Positions 1 through 9,724 are shown, numbered from the stretch's first letter. The stretch: DNA of 64,000 nt from an uncultured Bacteroides sp. (GCA_902168185.1 CABHOV010000061.1:186001-250000); one strand, 5' to 3'. A program made the numbers and translations. Notes: generated by a model not told the origin, from the letters alone.

Positions 1-1347
1 GGAGATATAGCAGCACAACAAGGTATTCGTTTTAATATATTTCAGCTGACTCAAACCTATACCGGTGAGGATGAAAGATTGAACATCGGCCCGAAAGGTT
101 TTACAGGCGAAAAATATGGAGGAAGCACATATTGGGATACAGAAGCATACTGCCTGCCGTTCTACCTCAGTACATCCGAGCCAAAAGTAGCGCGCAATCT
201 GCTTATATACCGCTATAAGCATTTGGAGAAGGCTATAGAGAACGCCAAGAAGCTGGGCTTTAAAGATGGCGCTGCCTTTTATCCATTCGTTACGATGAAT
301 GGTGAAGAGTGTCATAATGAGTGGGAGATTACATTCGAAGAGATTCATCGCACCAGCGCTATGGCGTACGCGATGCGTGATTATGTGGAATATACCGGGG
401 ATAAAAATTACTTTACCGAATTCGGTCTTGAAGTCTTGATTGGTATAGCACGCTTTTGGGCACAACGTGTGAATTTTTCTACCGAGAAAAACAAGTATGT
501 AATTCTGGGTGTTACCGGTCCAAATGAATACGAGAACAACGTAAACAACAACTGGTATACAAATTACCTGGGGGCATGGACGTTACGGTTCGCCCAGCAG
601 GCGATCGACTATGTAAAGGACGCTGACGCGAAACGATTTGGTGAGATTGTTTCAAAAACGAATTTCAAAGAGCAGGAGGAGACCAGCAAGTGGAAAGAGA
701 TTGTTGAAAAAATGTATTATCCGCTGGATGAGAAACGCGGCATCATTCTTCAGCAGGATGGTTTCATGGACAAGGAAATTCTGCGCGTAAGCGAGTTGAA
801 GAAGGAAGATCGCCCTATCAATCAGAAATGGTCGTGGGATAGAATTCTTCGCTCATGCTTTATCAAGCAAGCTGATGTACTACAAGGTATATTTCTCTTT
901 GAAGACGATTTTGATATAGAGACCATTCGTAAGAACTATGATTTCTACGAACCCCTTACGGTTCATGAATCATCACTTTCACCTTGTGTACACGTTATAC
1001 TCGCATCGAAGTTAGGCTATAAATCAAGTGCGTATGATCTATACCTGCGCACGGCACGCCTTGACCTTGACGATTATAACAACGATACAGAAGAAGGTTG
1101 CCACATTACCTCCATGGCAGGTACATGGATGAGCGTTGTAAAAGGATTTGGTGGCATGCGCATCCGCGAAGGTAAGCTATATTTTAATCCCTTCATTCCG
1201 GATCAATGGAAATCCTATTCGTTCCGGATCGAATTCCGTGGACGAGTATTGAAAATAAAAGTAAGCAAAGATGGAGTGGAGACGAAGCTCGAATCAGGCG
1301 CTCCTTTAACCATCGATGTGAAAGGCGAAAACATTGAATTGAAGTAA
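1..1347 (+). CDS. GH65 disaccharide phosphorylase (maltose phosphorylase-like), 5'-truncated
   Basis: This is the C-terminal part of a glycoside hydrolase family 65 phosphorylase. The reading frame is open from base 1 and the protein continues upstream of the window; a TTG at 79 is internal, not a start. Family hallmarks are the QQGIRFN stretch at the edge, NIGPKGFTGEKYGG, YWDTEAY and VTGPNEYENN. The Glu codon at 526-528 in GPNEY corresponds to the catalytic acid of Lactobacillus maltose phosphorylase. A beta-sandwich C-terminal domain follows the (alpha/alpha)6 barrel. GH65 enzymes split maltose, trehalose, kojibiose or nigerose with phosphate to glucose plus beta-glucose 1-phosphate. Maltose is the likeliest substrate, given the conserved phosphorylase residues and the maltose/glucan genes later in the window, but specificity cannot be read directly. 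The protein appears cytoplasmic. Confidence 0.9.
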   Translation, partial: GDIAAQQGIRFNIFQLTQTYTGEDERLNIGPKGFTGEKYGGSTYWDTEAYCLPFYLSTSEPKVARNLLIYRYKHLEKAIENAKKLGFKDGAAFYPFVTMNGEECHNEWEITFEEIHRTSAMAYAMRDYVEYTGDKNYFTEFGLEVLIGIARFWAQRVNFSTEKNKYVILGVTGPNEYENNVNNNWYTNYLGAWTLRFAQQAIDYVKDADAKRFGEIVSKTNFKEQEETSKWKEIVEKMYYPLDEKRGIILQQDGFMDKEILRVSELKKEDRPINQKWSWDRILRSCFIKQADVLQGIFLFEDDFDIETIRKNYDFYEPLTVHESSLSPCVHVILASKLGYKSSAYDLYLRTARLDLDDYNNDTEEGCHITSMAGTWMSVVKGFGGMRIREGKLYFNPFIPDQWKSYSFRIEFRGRVLKIKVSKDGVETKLESGAPLTIDVKGENIELK

Positions 1348-1365
1348 GCTTATATGTGAGATTTT

Positions 1366-1400
1366 AAAAGCCTGAAGTCATAAGATTTCAGGCTTTTTTT
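1366..1400 (+). terminator. Rho-independent terminator after the GH65 gene
   Basis: An 11-bp perfect stem pairs 1366-1376 with 1387-1397. The loop is 10 nt and the 3' arm runs into a T-tract ending near 1400. It starts about 20 bases after the GH65 stop codon. Confidence 0.85.
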
Positions 1401-2015
1401 GTTAGAGTAATTTTGATACATACTTTAGTTGTGTTTATATATAAATCCTATAGGGTATATGCCGCGCAGGATTGCTATATATACGTCGTCATAAATCGTA
1501 AATAAGGTAGTATAGTGACTTTCTTTTTACTGATAGTTAATTCGAGTTTCGTTGTTCATTGATATTATACCGGGGTATGTGTTCCGGATAGGAATTATCT
1601 CGCCTCTTTTTTTTTGTCGCGATCTGAACGATGATCTATACCACAAACCGCGCTTCATACTGCATACGAAATGTCAACCATAGAGAATGATTTATCGATA
1701 CTATTAGCGTACGTGGAACCAAGTGAATTGGTCGTTTATATATTTGAAGATATACAGATGCAAGAAACTTGGTTGTGTATTCACGAAGGGAAGCACAAGA
1801 TATTTATTCGATTTTATACTCGATATGCGTGACGACAAACATTGTACAATTAATATCGATGGTAATGGGTATATTTAACTGGTTGAATGATCTTCCAATA
1901 GCTTTCTTAAATCTTATTTGGTGATTAAAGGCATCAATTTATTCACGGGGTTTTAGCGATTTATGTTTGATCAGCTATAGAGTACCTTAAATCTTGTCAA
2001 GCGTTGACATACAAA
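1401..2015. other. Long AT-rich intergenic region
   Basis: About 600 bp lie between the GH65 terminator and the sensor kinase. The stretch is rich in TATA-type steps. No RNA gene or clear operator was recognised. The only coding candidate is a 53-codon frame at 1671-1832, listed separately. The rest may hold the kinase promoter and decayed sequence. Confidence 0.5.
1671..1832 (+). CDS. Small ORF (53 aa), possible transposase N-terminal relic
   Basis: An ATG-initiated frame of 53 codons ends in TGA. The product has the pattern LLAYVEPSELVVYIFEDIQ, which recalls the short N-terminal region of ISAon1-type Bacteroidota transposases (LL..lPs.l..yFel..i). Nothing transposase-like follows in any frame, and no terminal inverted repeats were found. 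If the resemblance is real, this is a degenerate fragment. It could equally be a chance frame in intergenic DNA. Confidence 0.2.
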   Translation: MSTIENDLSILLAYVEPSELVVYIFEDIQMQETWLCIHEGKHKIFIRFYTRYA

Positions 2016-5000
2016 ATGCGCCTTTATTTAGTATTTATTTTGATAATTATCGGTAGCTGTAAATCTGGCTTCGCACAGCAGCTTTTCGTACAGCGCTATC
2101 CGACCGAGACACACCAGGCGTCTGTTCAAAATTGGAATATAGCACAGGATCAACAAGGTACTTTCTTCTTCGCGAACACCGATGGAGTTTTAATATTTGA
2201 TGGTATCCATTGGGACCTATTGCCGCTACCGGGCAATGCGTATTGCCGCGGGCTTGCTATAGATGAAAATGGAAGAGTATATGTAGGTGCAGAGAATGGA
2301 TTTGGATACCTCCAAAAAAGGTTGGATGGTAAATTTGAGTACGTTTCACTCATGAGGTTATTGGACGAAAAGACGCGCGCTGCCGTCGAGTCAACGGACA
2401 ATGTAGCAGTATACGGCGGATCGGTTTTTTTTAGCGATGGGACGCATTGCTATATATACCGTAATGAAAAGATCGATGTTTTGGATATGCCCTATATATG
2501 GTTTGTTCCGTTAGGTGATTCTTTGTATGGCATAGATGAAAATGCGAATACACTATATCATTATAGGGACGGTGCTTTTCGAAACACATACTTGAAACTT
2601 GAAGTCCGCAATATCCGGCTGATTGTTGGTTACAAAGGGAAATACTTCCTGATAGTAGATCTACAGAATCGAGTGTTGGTGGTCGATCCTAAATCGACTT
2701 CTAAAGAGAAAACACAGATTCTTTCCGAAGAAATTAATGCTACGATAAAAAACCTTTTTGTAAGACGGATATGTCCATTGGCTGATGGCAGATTTGCAAT
2801 TCTTACGGATCACGAGATAATCATTATTGATTTGAATGGAAAAATTCTTAGCAAGGTCATGAGCGGAATGCTGAGCGAAAGTAATTTATGGTCTTCTATA
2901 TTTCATGAAGATGCTCAACATAATGTATGGTTTGTAACCGATGAATTTCTGGGGTTGGTTATTACGAGTTCTCCTATAGCATATTATGATAAGACCAACG
3001 GTTTTAAAGGCGTTGTATTTTCATTGGGAGCACAAGGTGAAGAACGATATGTAGGTACAGATATAGGACTATATCATCAGCAACACAATCACCAATTCGA
3101 GATTATTCCGGGTACAGAAGGTGTCATTTGGGGCATTTATAGTTACAAAGATCGCAATTACCTGGCACATTCAGATGGTGCTTTTGAAGTCGTGGAGCAG
3201 CGAGTGACAAAATTGATCTCACATGAGAGTGTTCTATCCATATGTGTTCTCAGGCATCATCCGGAATGTATAGTGATGGGAACTTTTGATACGGGTATAT
3301 GGCTGCTGACAAAAAGTGAAGGCTCCTGGAGTAAGCGTAAGATCATGGGCTTTGATGGAGAAGCGCGATTTATACAGCAGGATACTTTAGGTAATTTATG
3401 GATTTCGCATGATGGAAAAGGTATCTGGAAATTGCGGTTGAATGAGGAGATGGACTCGATCATTGAAAAGACAATTTACACAACATCGTCCGGACTTCCT
3501 TCCAATCTGAATAACCGGGTTTTCAAATTAAATAATGAGACGATTGTTGCCGGGACAGCAAATGGTATATATACTTATAACGAAGCCAGCAATATTTTTG
3601 AGCCTGACAATCGATTTGTCAGGGCCTTAAAAGGAAGTATTATCTATTCACTGGCTGAATCGCCAGAAGGACAAATATATTTCCGTGGGAGAGAGTCGCG
3701 TGGAAAAAAGAAACAAGTTTCAGGAGTATTGCTGGAACAGGCGGATAATACTTACAACGTACTACGCACTCCTTTTGATAAAATTACCTGGGTTGATTCG
3801 GATGCGCCTTTAATCGCCACACAAAACGGAGCATGGTTTGGTAATAATAATAAAGTGATTGCCTATAATCCGAACCAACAGACATTCTTTGAGGAATCGC
3901 TTGAGCCCATTATAAAAATGGTGACGGCTGCCGATTCTGTAATTTATGTAGATCGTCTCATTCATCAAACCATGAATATTCCCTATTCAAGGAATAGCAT
4001 GTTGTTTAGTTTCAATGTGGCGTACTATGAAGATGTTGAAAAGAATGAATTTCAATATAAGCTGACGGGCCTTGATAAAGAGTGGTCTGCATGGACCAAC
4101 GCAAGAGAAGCGCACTTTACAAATTTGCCGGAAGGAGATTATACCTTCGAGGTGCGTGCAAGAAATGTTTACAACAATGAAAGTACCGTGGCCAGCTATA
4201 CATTTCAAGTTGATCCACCTATATATCGAACTGTTTGGGCTTACATAGTATATGTACTACTGTTTATAGCTTTAGTATATTGGCTTACCGTTTTGCGGAC
4301 AAAAAGAGTAAACATTCAAAAACGAATTTTGGAGAAAGAAGTACATGAAAAGACCAAGGAAATTCTGATGCAAAGTGAAGCGCTTGAGCAGCAAGCCGAA
4401 ATACTGAAGGCATCGAATAATACAAAGGATAAATTATTTTCTATCATATCTCATGATCTGCGCGGACCAATACGTCAGTTCGGTGAAGTATTTAATTTGA
4501 TTGAACAAGGGTATATATCAGTTGAAGAATTTCAACACAAGCTTATGCCCAACTTGAAAGAAAGCGCCAGTTATGTAGCTACGCTAACCGATAATTTGTT
4601 GCAATGGGCAAGAGGACAAATGGGCGGCATCCAGGTGAATAAGGCGGAATTTAATCTGGCAGATGTCATTCATGAGAATGTTAGCCTGCTCAATCCTCAA
4701 GCCATTAAAAAATCAATCACTCTTAAAACGGAAATAACAGAAGGGCTTCCGAAAGTGTATGCAGATAAAGATATGGTAAGTCTCATTGTTCGCAACCTTG
4801 TTAGCAATGCTATTAAGTTTACTCCTGAAAATGGAATTGTTTCGGTCGTTACGAAACCAGAACCTGACTATATATTTATATCGGTGCATGACAATGGAAC
4901 AGGTCTTTCCGAGGAAGATATTAACAAGATCCTGGAGAAAGAATACTTTACAAAATATGGAACGTCAGGGGAGAAGGGGTCAGGGCTTGGACTTATGCTC

Positions 5001-5099
5001 TGTCGCGAGTTTATTGAAAAAAATGATGGTGAGTTCAGTGTCGAAAGCCAGCAAGGAGTTGGAAGTACATTTACATTTTGTTTAGCAATCGCACTGTAA
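2016..5099 (+). CDS. Propeller-type membrane sensor histidine kinase
   Basis: This is a classical, non-hybrid sensor kinase of about 1027 residues. An N-terminal signal segment (MRLYLVFILIIIGSCKSG) may be a lipobox or a cleaved signal. A long periplasmic beta-propeller region with two-component regulator repeats follows. A Y_Y_Y domain (LTGLDKEWSAW, about residues 655-725) comes next, then one transmembrane helix (about 732-752) and a coiled linker. The HisKA domain has its phospho-acceptor His near residue 813 in FSIISHDLRGP. The HATPase domain shows the N box (NLVSNAIKF), DNGTGL and GSGLGL. No receiver or AraC domain follows, unlike the hybrid glycan sensors of Bacteroides. No response regulator is adjacent, so its partner lies elsewhere. 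The ATG at 2016 is preferred over a TTG four codons upstream because it directly precedes the signal peptide. Confidence 0.9.
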   Translation: MRLYLVFILIIIGSCKSGFAQQLFVQRYPTETHQASVQNWNIAQDQQGTFFFANTDGVLIFDGIHWDLLPLPGNAYCRGLAIDENGRVYVGAENGFGYLQKRLDGKFEYVSLMRLLDEKTRAAVESTDNVAVYGGSVFFSDGTHCYIYRNEKIDVLDMPYIWFVPLGDSLYGIDENANTLYHYRDGAFRNTYLKLEVRNIRLIVGYKGKYFLIVDLQNRVLVVDPKSTSKEKTQILSEEINATIKNLFVRRICPLADGRFAILTDHEIIIIDLNGKILSKVMSGMLSESNLWSSIFHEDAQHNVWFVTDEFLGLVITSSPIAYYDKTNGFKGVVFSLGAQGEERYVGTDIGLYHQQHNHQFEIIPGTEGVIWGIYSYKDRNYLAHSDGAFEVVEQRVTKLISHESVLSICVLRHHPECIVMGTFDTGIWLLTKSEGSWSKRKIMGFDGEARFIQQDTLGNLWISHDGKGIWKLRLNEEMDSIIEKTIYTTSSGLPSNLNNRVFKLNNETIVAGTANGIYTYNEASNIFEPDNRFVRALKGSIIYSLAESPEGQIYFRGRESRGKKKQVSGVLLEQADNTYNVLRTPFDKITWVDSDAPLIATQNGAWFGNNNKVIAYNPNQQTFFEESLEPIIKMVTAADSVIYVDRLIHQTMNIPYSRNSMLFSFNVAYYEDVEKNEFQYKLTGLDKEWSAWTNAREAHFTNLPEGDYTFEVRARNVYNNESTVASYTFQVDPPIYRTVWAYIVYVLLFIALVYWLTVLRTKRVNIQKRILEKEVHEKTKEILMQSEALEQQAEILKASNNTKDKLFSIISHDLRGPIRQFGEVFNLIEQGYISVEEFQHKLMPNLKESASYVATLTDNLLQWARGQMGGIQVNKAEFNLADVIHENVSLLNPQAIKKSITLKTEITEGLPKVYADKDMVSLIVRNLVSNAIKFTPENGIVSVVTKPEPDYIFISVHDNGTGLSEEDINKILEKEYFTKYGTSGEKGSGLGLMLCREFIEKNDGEFSVESQQGVGSTFTFCLAIAL

Positions 5100-5271
5100 A
5101 TTTTTTAGCATCAATTAAAAGCATAATACGAATCTAAGTTCGTACACTGTTATCTTTTTTTACGTGGTGTTTTTGGGATTTATACACCTTAGCCTATATC
5201 TTCGTGGTCTCTTATCTGTTATTTGCTAATAGATAACCATTAATCAACGAATAACTGCTAAAAGGCTTGAT

Positions 5272-6327
5272 ATGCGAATTTTTCTTGGAATACTGATTTT
5301 ATGTTATACGTCGCTAACGTGGGCCAATCCGGTTACATTTATACCGGCCGATCATCACGATATACAGTATACCGGGCGGATTGATTTTTCAAATCCAAAG
5401 TTGCCCAGGTTTTGGGCTTCAGGAGTATATATACAGATGAAGTTTCAGGGTTCATCCTGCGCCATTATTCTGAATGACGAAGTACTTTACGGTAAATCGC
5501 ACAACTACCTCGAGATTGCACTCGATGACCAGAAGCCTTTCAGAGTTCAGATGACTGGCAAGACCGATACGATCAAGCTTGATAATATAAAATCGGGTGT
5601 ACACACAGTTACCATCTGTAAGAACACAGAATCACTGATCGGTTATCTGGAGTTTGTCGGTATTCGTTGTGAGAAATTATTGCCGGTGCCGCCAAAACCA
5701 AAACGTAAAATTGAATTCATAGGCAATTCAATTACCTGTGGAATGGGCAGTGACATCGCTGCAATACCGTGTGACAAAGCAGAATGGTATGATCAACACA
5801 ATGCATACTATAGCTACGGGGCTGTTGTTGCAAGAACCTTGCAAGCGCAGTACCATTTAACATCGGAATCTGGAATCGGCCTTATTCATAATTGCTGTGA
5901 TAAGCCGTTCTTAATGCCACAGGTATTTGATAAAGCCAACGTTGGTGCGAATGCCGTTCAATGGAATTTCAATAGCTATATTCCGGATGTAGTGGCTGTG
6001 TGCCTGGGAGAAAATGATGGTATACAAGACTCGGTAAAATTCTGCAGCGCCTATATAGATTTCATTCACACGCTGCGGAGTCATTATCCGAAAGCGCAGA
6101 TTGTTTGCATGAGCAGCCCGATGGCAGATGCTGCGTTAACAAAGCAAATGAAGAATTACCTGACGGGAATCGTAAACCATGCAGCCAAACAGGGCGATCG
6201 GAAGGTAAGTAAGTTTCTATATTCGCGAACCTATGACAGCGGTTGTGGCGGACATCCTGATCTAAAAGAACACCAGTTAATGGCAAACGAAGTGACAGCG
6301 TACCTGAAGACTCTCATGAAGTGGTAA
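5272..6327 (+). CDS. Exported SGNH esterase, carbohydrate esterase family 2-like
   Basis: This is a 351-residue secreted esterase. A signal peptide (about 1-18, ending near TWA) is followed by a jelly-roll domain typical of CE2 enzymes (about 20-135) and an SGNH hydrolase domain. The nucleophile is Ser153 in IGNSITCGMG. The GEND block supplies the Asn, and His328 lies in GGHPD near the C-terminus. CE2 enzymes remove acetyl groups from plant polysaccharides such as xylan and glucomannan, usually in the periplasm or outside the cell. The gene follows the sensor kinase on the same strand after about 170 bp and ends 2 bp from the convergent ctlX stop codon. The substrate is inferred from the family only. 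Confidence 0.85.
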   Translation: MRIFLGILILCYTSLTWANPVTFIPADHHDIQYTGRIDFSNPKLPRFWASGVYIQMKFQGSSCAIILNDEVLYGKSHNYLEIALDDQKPFRVQMTGKTDTIKLDNIKSGVHTVTICKNTESLIGYLEFVGIRCEKLLPVPPKPKRKIEFIGNSITCGMGSDIAAIPCDKAEWYDQHNAYYSYGAVVARTLQAQYHLTSESGIGLIHNCCDKPFLMPQVFDKANVGANAVQWNFNSYIPDVVAVCLGENDGIQDSVKFCSAYIDFIHTLRSHYPKAQIVCMSSPMADAALTKQMKNYLTGIVNHAAKQGDRKVSKFLYSRTYDSGCGGHPDLKEHQLMANEVTAYLKTLMKW

Positions 6328-6329
6328 GA

Positions 6330-7244
6330 TCAGGCTGTTGCCGGAAGAAATACTTCGGCCATCATGCACCGTGCACTACCCCCTCCGTTGCGTTCAATGG
6401 TATCGAGGCTCGAATGGATAATCGGATTGTGCTGCTCAATTTCTGAAACCTGTTCAGCGGTAAGAGATGAATAGGCCTGGGAAGACATGATCAGAAATTT
6501 TTTGCCTTCCCGGTTTTGCACTTGCAACATGTTGCCTGCAAAGTGATTCATCTGATCGAGGGTAATGGCAATGATCTTCTTGTTGGTTTTTTGGATCACA
6601 CTCATCGTCTCGTTGCGTTCCGCTGTAGCCGGTATGGACTCCAGGCAAATGACCACATACTCATCGGCCACACACATCATTACATTGGTGTGATATATAG
6701 GAAATCCATTCGCATCGGTTGCAACAAAAGTCTGAGGAGTATATCCGAGTTGTTTGCAGAACTCATTCAGTACCGTTGCATCGGTTCGTTGTGAAAGACA
6801 TGCATAGGCAATTTTATACTCGCGATCCAGTACCATACTTCCCGTTCCTTCCAGGAAGAGATCACGGTGCTCGAACGTAGAAAGGTCAATTTGCTTTGCT
6901 ATTGTAAACTGTTTCCGGATCGTTTCTATAACATGGGCTTTGCGTTCTTGTCTACGGTTGACTGCATACATCGGATAAAGGACTATACTTCCATCATCAT
7001 GAAAAGAAACCCAGTTGTTTGGAAAGATCGAGTCGGGAGTATGCGGCTCTGCAGTATCGTTCACAACGGTAATATCTATACCGTGTTCGCGTAATCGCGT
7101 CACAAAATCATCAAACTCTTTTAATGCCAGATCCTGCGCATGTATATCCTGCGTGGATTGAAAAGCATTATTGACAGCAGTCTGTGCGTTGTATTCAAAC
7201 TGCACCGGCCGGATCATCAGTAAATGCGATGTGATTTGTGACAT
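6330..7244 (-). CDS. ctlX: Citrulline utilization hydrolase CtlX
   Basis: This 304-residue protein belongs to the guanidino-group modifying (amidinotransferase/deiminase) superfamily. The N-terminus (HLLMIRPVQFEYNAQTAVNN) and the C-terminal GGGSARCMMAE block are characteristic of CtlX. Cys293 is the expected nucleophile. Family members hydrolyse citrulline to ornithine, CO2 and ammonia. The arginine deiminase gene lies about 180 bp upstream on the same strand, so the pair could take arginine to citrulline and then ornithine without carbamoyl phosphate. The protein has no signal peptide and is likely cytoplasmic. Dimethylarginine hydrolysis is an alternative activity in the superfamily. Confidence 0.85.
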   Translation of the reverse strand: MSQITSHLLMIRPVQFEYNAQTAVNNAFQSTQDIHAQDLALKEFDDFVTRLREHGIDITVVNDTAEPHTPDSIFPNNWVSFHDDGSIVLYPMYAVNRRQERKAHVIETIRKQFTIAKQIDLSTFEHRDLFLEGTGSMVLDREYKIAYACLSQRTDATVLNEFCKQLGYTPQTFVATDANGFPIYHTNVMMCVADEYVVICLESIPATAERNETMSVIQKTNKKIIAITLDQMNHFAGNMLQVQNREGKKFLIMSSQAYSSLTAEQVSEIEQHNPIIHSSLDTIERNGGGSARCMMAEVFLPATA

Positions 7245-7425
7245 CTTTTTTCGTTTAGTCTATTAAAAAATCTGAGCTTTCACCCGCTTACTAAAACGAA
7301 GAGATGTATATCTGTTTCCTTCTAGCAAGCTTTTCGTTCTCCGCTATATTACGCTTATAACCTTTGGCTATATTTAGTTCCGAAGCATATAACTCAAGAC
7401 TGTTTTTTTTAAGTCTTCTAGCACG

Positions 7426-8868
7426 TCATTCAAGGTTGTCTCGTAGCAAAGGCATACTCATACAATGAAAACCACCCCGGGCTCTGGAGAGTTCGGCTGA
7501 AGGCATCAGAATTAATGTGTCCTTGAGATCCTCGGTGCGAATTCTTTTTGCTTCAAGGTCTTCTAATAAAGAATGCACGTGAATTACATGAAAGCCCTGC
7601 GCCCTGAAGGCGTCCGTAGTTTTGTCGTTTCGGTCGTAGCCCAACACAACGCCTTCGCGCAAAGCAAGTACATTACAAGAGTCGGTCCACTGCTCACGTA
7701 CATCATACGGGAATTCATTGTTGCCAGAATAGATGAAGGTTACCTTCTCTTTGCATTTCAAATCTGTTTCACTGATGTTAATGAGCAATTCTTCCAGTCC
7801 ATCAAAATGAAGCGGATGCTCCAAATCATTTCTCAGGAACTGAGTGATCTTGATCGGGTCATCTTTCTTTTTACTTTCCAGTATACGCTCAACCGGATCA
7901 GCATCTTCTTTCCGTATACTCTTCCTGGAAAAGTTACCGAGCATAACCCATACGTTGCGTTTCACTTGTGTGAAGACTGTATCAATATGCATATAGTCGC
8001 GCTTCTTCGGAATGCGAATCACCGTTATCTTATCAACGATTTTCTTTTCGAAGAGAAGGTTGATAACCTGGTGTGCAGCTTCAACGGTAGTGCGCTCGCT
8101 TACGCCTATCAGCAAATGCCTGGCGCTTATCATCATTAGGTCACCGCCTTCAAGGGTAACCTTTTTATCGTCACTTTCTTTCGGCATCAGGAAATGATGC
8201 GATGTATCTTCAATCTCGAGTATAGTATTGCGAAAGGCTTCGAATAACGTGTGATTGAAGAATATATACTTGGTCAGTAGTGCCTCGCGTGTTCTTGCTT
8301 TCTTGGCAGGGCGATTCAATAAGATATGATCATTGATCACAACGCCAATATCACGCGTAAAGATAAAGTTAGGTATAGGAGCAAAGAGCATACGGCCATC
8401 TTTCAATGTCCCGCTGATCAATACTTTTGATAATGCTATAGGCTCCAGATCAAACAGACATTTCTGCGTATCATACGAGCAAAATTCAACAGCACATACC
8501 GATGCCACAAGCTTGATCTTGATCGTATCATCCCGCAGAATATCGGCCAGCAACCATTGCAATTCAATTACCTTGTCGGAGGCGTGAAAGCCAGCGTTAT
8601 CAGGCTTATAGAAATTCCGGTTACTGGTTTCAGAATCAACCTCGGTTAATTTCCCGGCTATCTTATCAGGGTCAAGAAAGTAAAGCAAGATCCGGGTATA
8701 ATAATCGTACTCCTTTTTACGGATCGTGTCCAAATGCACTATATCTTCAAAAAGCCAGTCTTGTGCTTTGGAGGGAACTACTTTCCCAAGGCTGCTATCC
8801 GGGCTATGGACCAGGAGCCTGCGTAATGTTCCGATTTCAGAAGTAATGTAGATTGAATCGTGATTCAT
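7426..8868 (-). CDS. arcA: Arginine deiminase family protein
   Basis: This 480-residue protein hydrolyses arginine to citrulline and ammonia if the family assignment holds. The active-site blocks are present in order: FTRD, EGGD, MHIDTVF and a C-terminal GGFHCMSMP with Cys469 as nucleophile. It is longer than classical bacterial ArcA (about 410 residues), with extra sequence in the N-terminal half and before the catalytic cysteine. That places it in the longer Bacteroidota branch. The gene is transcribed toward ctlX with a 181-bp gap. No arginine/ornithine antiporter, carbamate kinase or ornithine carbamoyltransferase lies nearby, so it is not a standard ADI energy operon. Confidence 0.85.
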   Translation of the reverse strand: MNHDSIYITSEIGTLRRLLVHSPDSSLGKVVPSKAQDWLFEDIVHLDTIRKKEYDYYTRILLYFLDPDKIAGKLTEVDSETSNRNFYKPDNAGFHASDKVIELQWLLADILRDDTIKIKLVASVCAVEFCSYDTQKCLFDLEPIALSKVLISGTLKDGRMLFAPIPNFIFTRDIGVVINDHILLNRPAKKARTREALLTKYIFFNHTLFEAFRNTILEIEDTSHHFLMPKESDDKKVTLEGGDLMMISARHLLIGVSERTTVEAAHQVINLLFEKKIVDKITVIRIPKKRDYMHIDTVFTQVKRNVWVMLGNFSRKSIRKEDADPVERILESKKKDDPIKITQFLRNDLEHPLHFDGLEELLINISETDLKCKEKVTFIYSGNNEFPYDVREQWTDSCNVLALREGVVLGYDRNDKTTDAFRAQGFHVIHVHSLLEDLEAKRIRTEDLKDTLILMPSAELSRARGGFHCMSMPLLRDNLE

Positions 8869-9168
8869 AAGGACATTTATAATCTACAAGGAACAACCCG
8901 GTTTTGTGATTTACAAACAGATCACGGCAATTAAGTTCAAAAAGATCATTCGAAAAATTTGCTGACCTGATCGGTTGTATTCTAAACGAGAGCGGGCTGC
9001 TCGGTTTTTTGTTTAATCCTACATTATACTATACACCAAATGCATAGACGAATGGCTCATATTCTAACCCCATTTTTGTGGATACATAAATAAAATATAC
9101 AGGTTATATAAATAAGTAGAATGAACAACGGAAAAATATGTATACTAGATGTTTAATACAGAACGTAC
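8869..9168. other. Divergent intergenic region, arcA / GNAT
   Basis: About 300 bp separate two divergent start codons, so both promoters should lie here. A short GC-rich stem (GAGC at 8990-8993 with GCTC at 8999-9002) followed by six T residues resembles a terminator on the plus strand, although no gene precedes it on that strand. The rest is AT-rich, without a recognisable operator. Confidence 0.4.
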
Positions 9169-9672
9169 ATGCACGTCAACATCCAGCCGTACCAGGAAGA
9201 TCATAAAGATGAAATCGCCAATCTCATTCTGGATATTCAGCAAAGGGAGTTTCACATTGCTATATCATTGAATGATCAACCGGATCTATTGGATATTCGT
9301 AATTTTTACAGGAGGGGAAACGGTAATTTCTGGTGCGCTATATCTACGGAAGGAGAAGTTATCGGAACGATTGCACTCATCGATATGGGGAACGGCATGG
9401 GCGCTATTCGAAAAATGTTTGTGCGGGAGGATTGGCGTGGAAAAGAAAGAAACGTTGCTTCATCTTTATTATATACCCTGGAAACCTGGGCATTGAAATA
9501 TGGTATAAAAACACTTTACCTGGGCACCGTGGATGTATTAAAAGCAGCCCAGCGATTCTATAACCGCGAAGGATTTGTAGTGGTGGATGCGGCAGATCTT
9601 CCTGCCAGTTTTCCGCGCATGCCGGTAGATACGCTTTTCTTTAAAAAAGATTTATTCGCAACTATTCTCTAA
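9169..9672 (+). CDS. GNAT family N-acetyltransferase
   Basis: This 167-residue single-domain protein has the GNAT order of elements. There is a central strand WCAISTEGEVIGTIALIDMG, then motif A (RKMFVREDWRGKERNVASSLL), where the pyrophosphate loop is a variant of the usual RxxGxG/A. A C-terminal AAQRFYNREGFV block is the usual motif B. It should transfer an acetyl group from acetyl-CoA to an amine. The substrate is unknown and the flanking genes give no hint. It starts at an ATG after an AT-rich leader and is followed by a strong hairpin. Confidence 0.85.
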   Translation: MHVNIQPYQEDHKDEIANLILDIQQREFHIAISLNDQPDLLDIRNFYRRGNGNFWCAISTEGEVIGTIALIDMGNGMGAIRKMFVREDWRGKERNVASSLLYTLETWALKYGIKTLYLGTVDVLKAAQRFYNREGFVVVDAADLPASFPRMPVDTLFFKKDLFATIL

Positions 9673-9681
9673 AACGTCTTT

Positions 9682-9718
9682 ATAAACGTTGTGCCAGCAT
9701 AACTGGCACAACGTTTAT
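9682..9718. terminator. Bidirectional terminator hairpin between convergent genes
   Basis: A perfect 16-bp inverted repeat pairs 9682-9697 with 9703-9718 around a 5-nt loop. It lies between the stop of the GNAT gene (9672) and the stop of the convergent sugar dehydrogenase gene (9725). The U-tract is poor, but the stem is very stable. Confidence 0.75.
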
Positions 9719-9724
9719 ATATAG

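Noticed and set aside
4786-5085. 99-codon frame overlapping the kinase ATPase domain
   Set aside because: Same-strand shadow in another frame of conserved kinase motifs.
7573-8139. 188-codon plus-strand frame inside arcA
   Set aside because: It is antisense to a gene with complete deiminase motifs, has no recognisable domain and no separate context.
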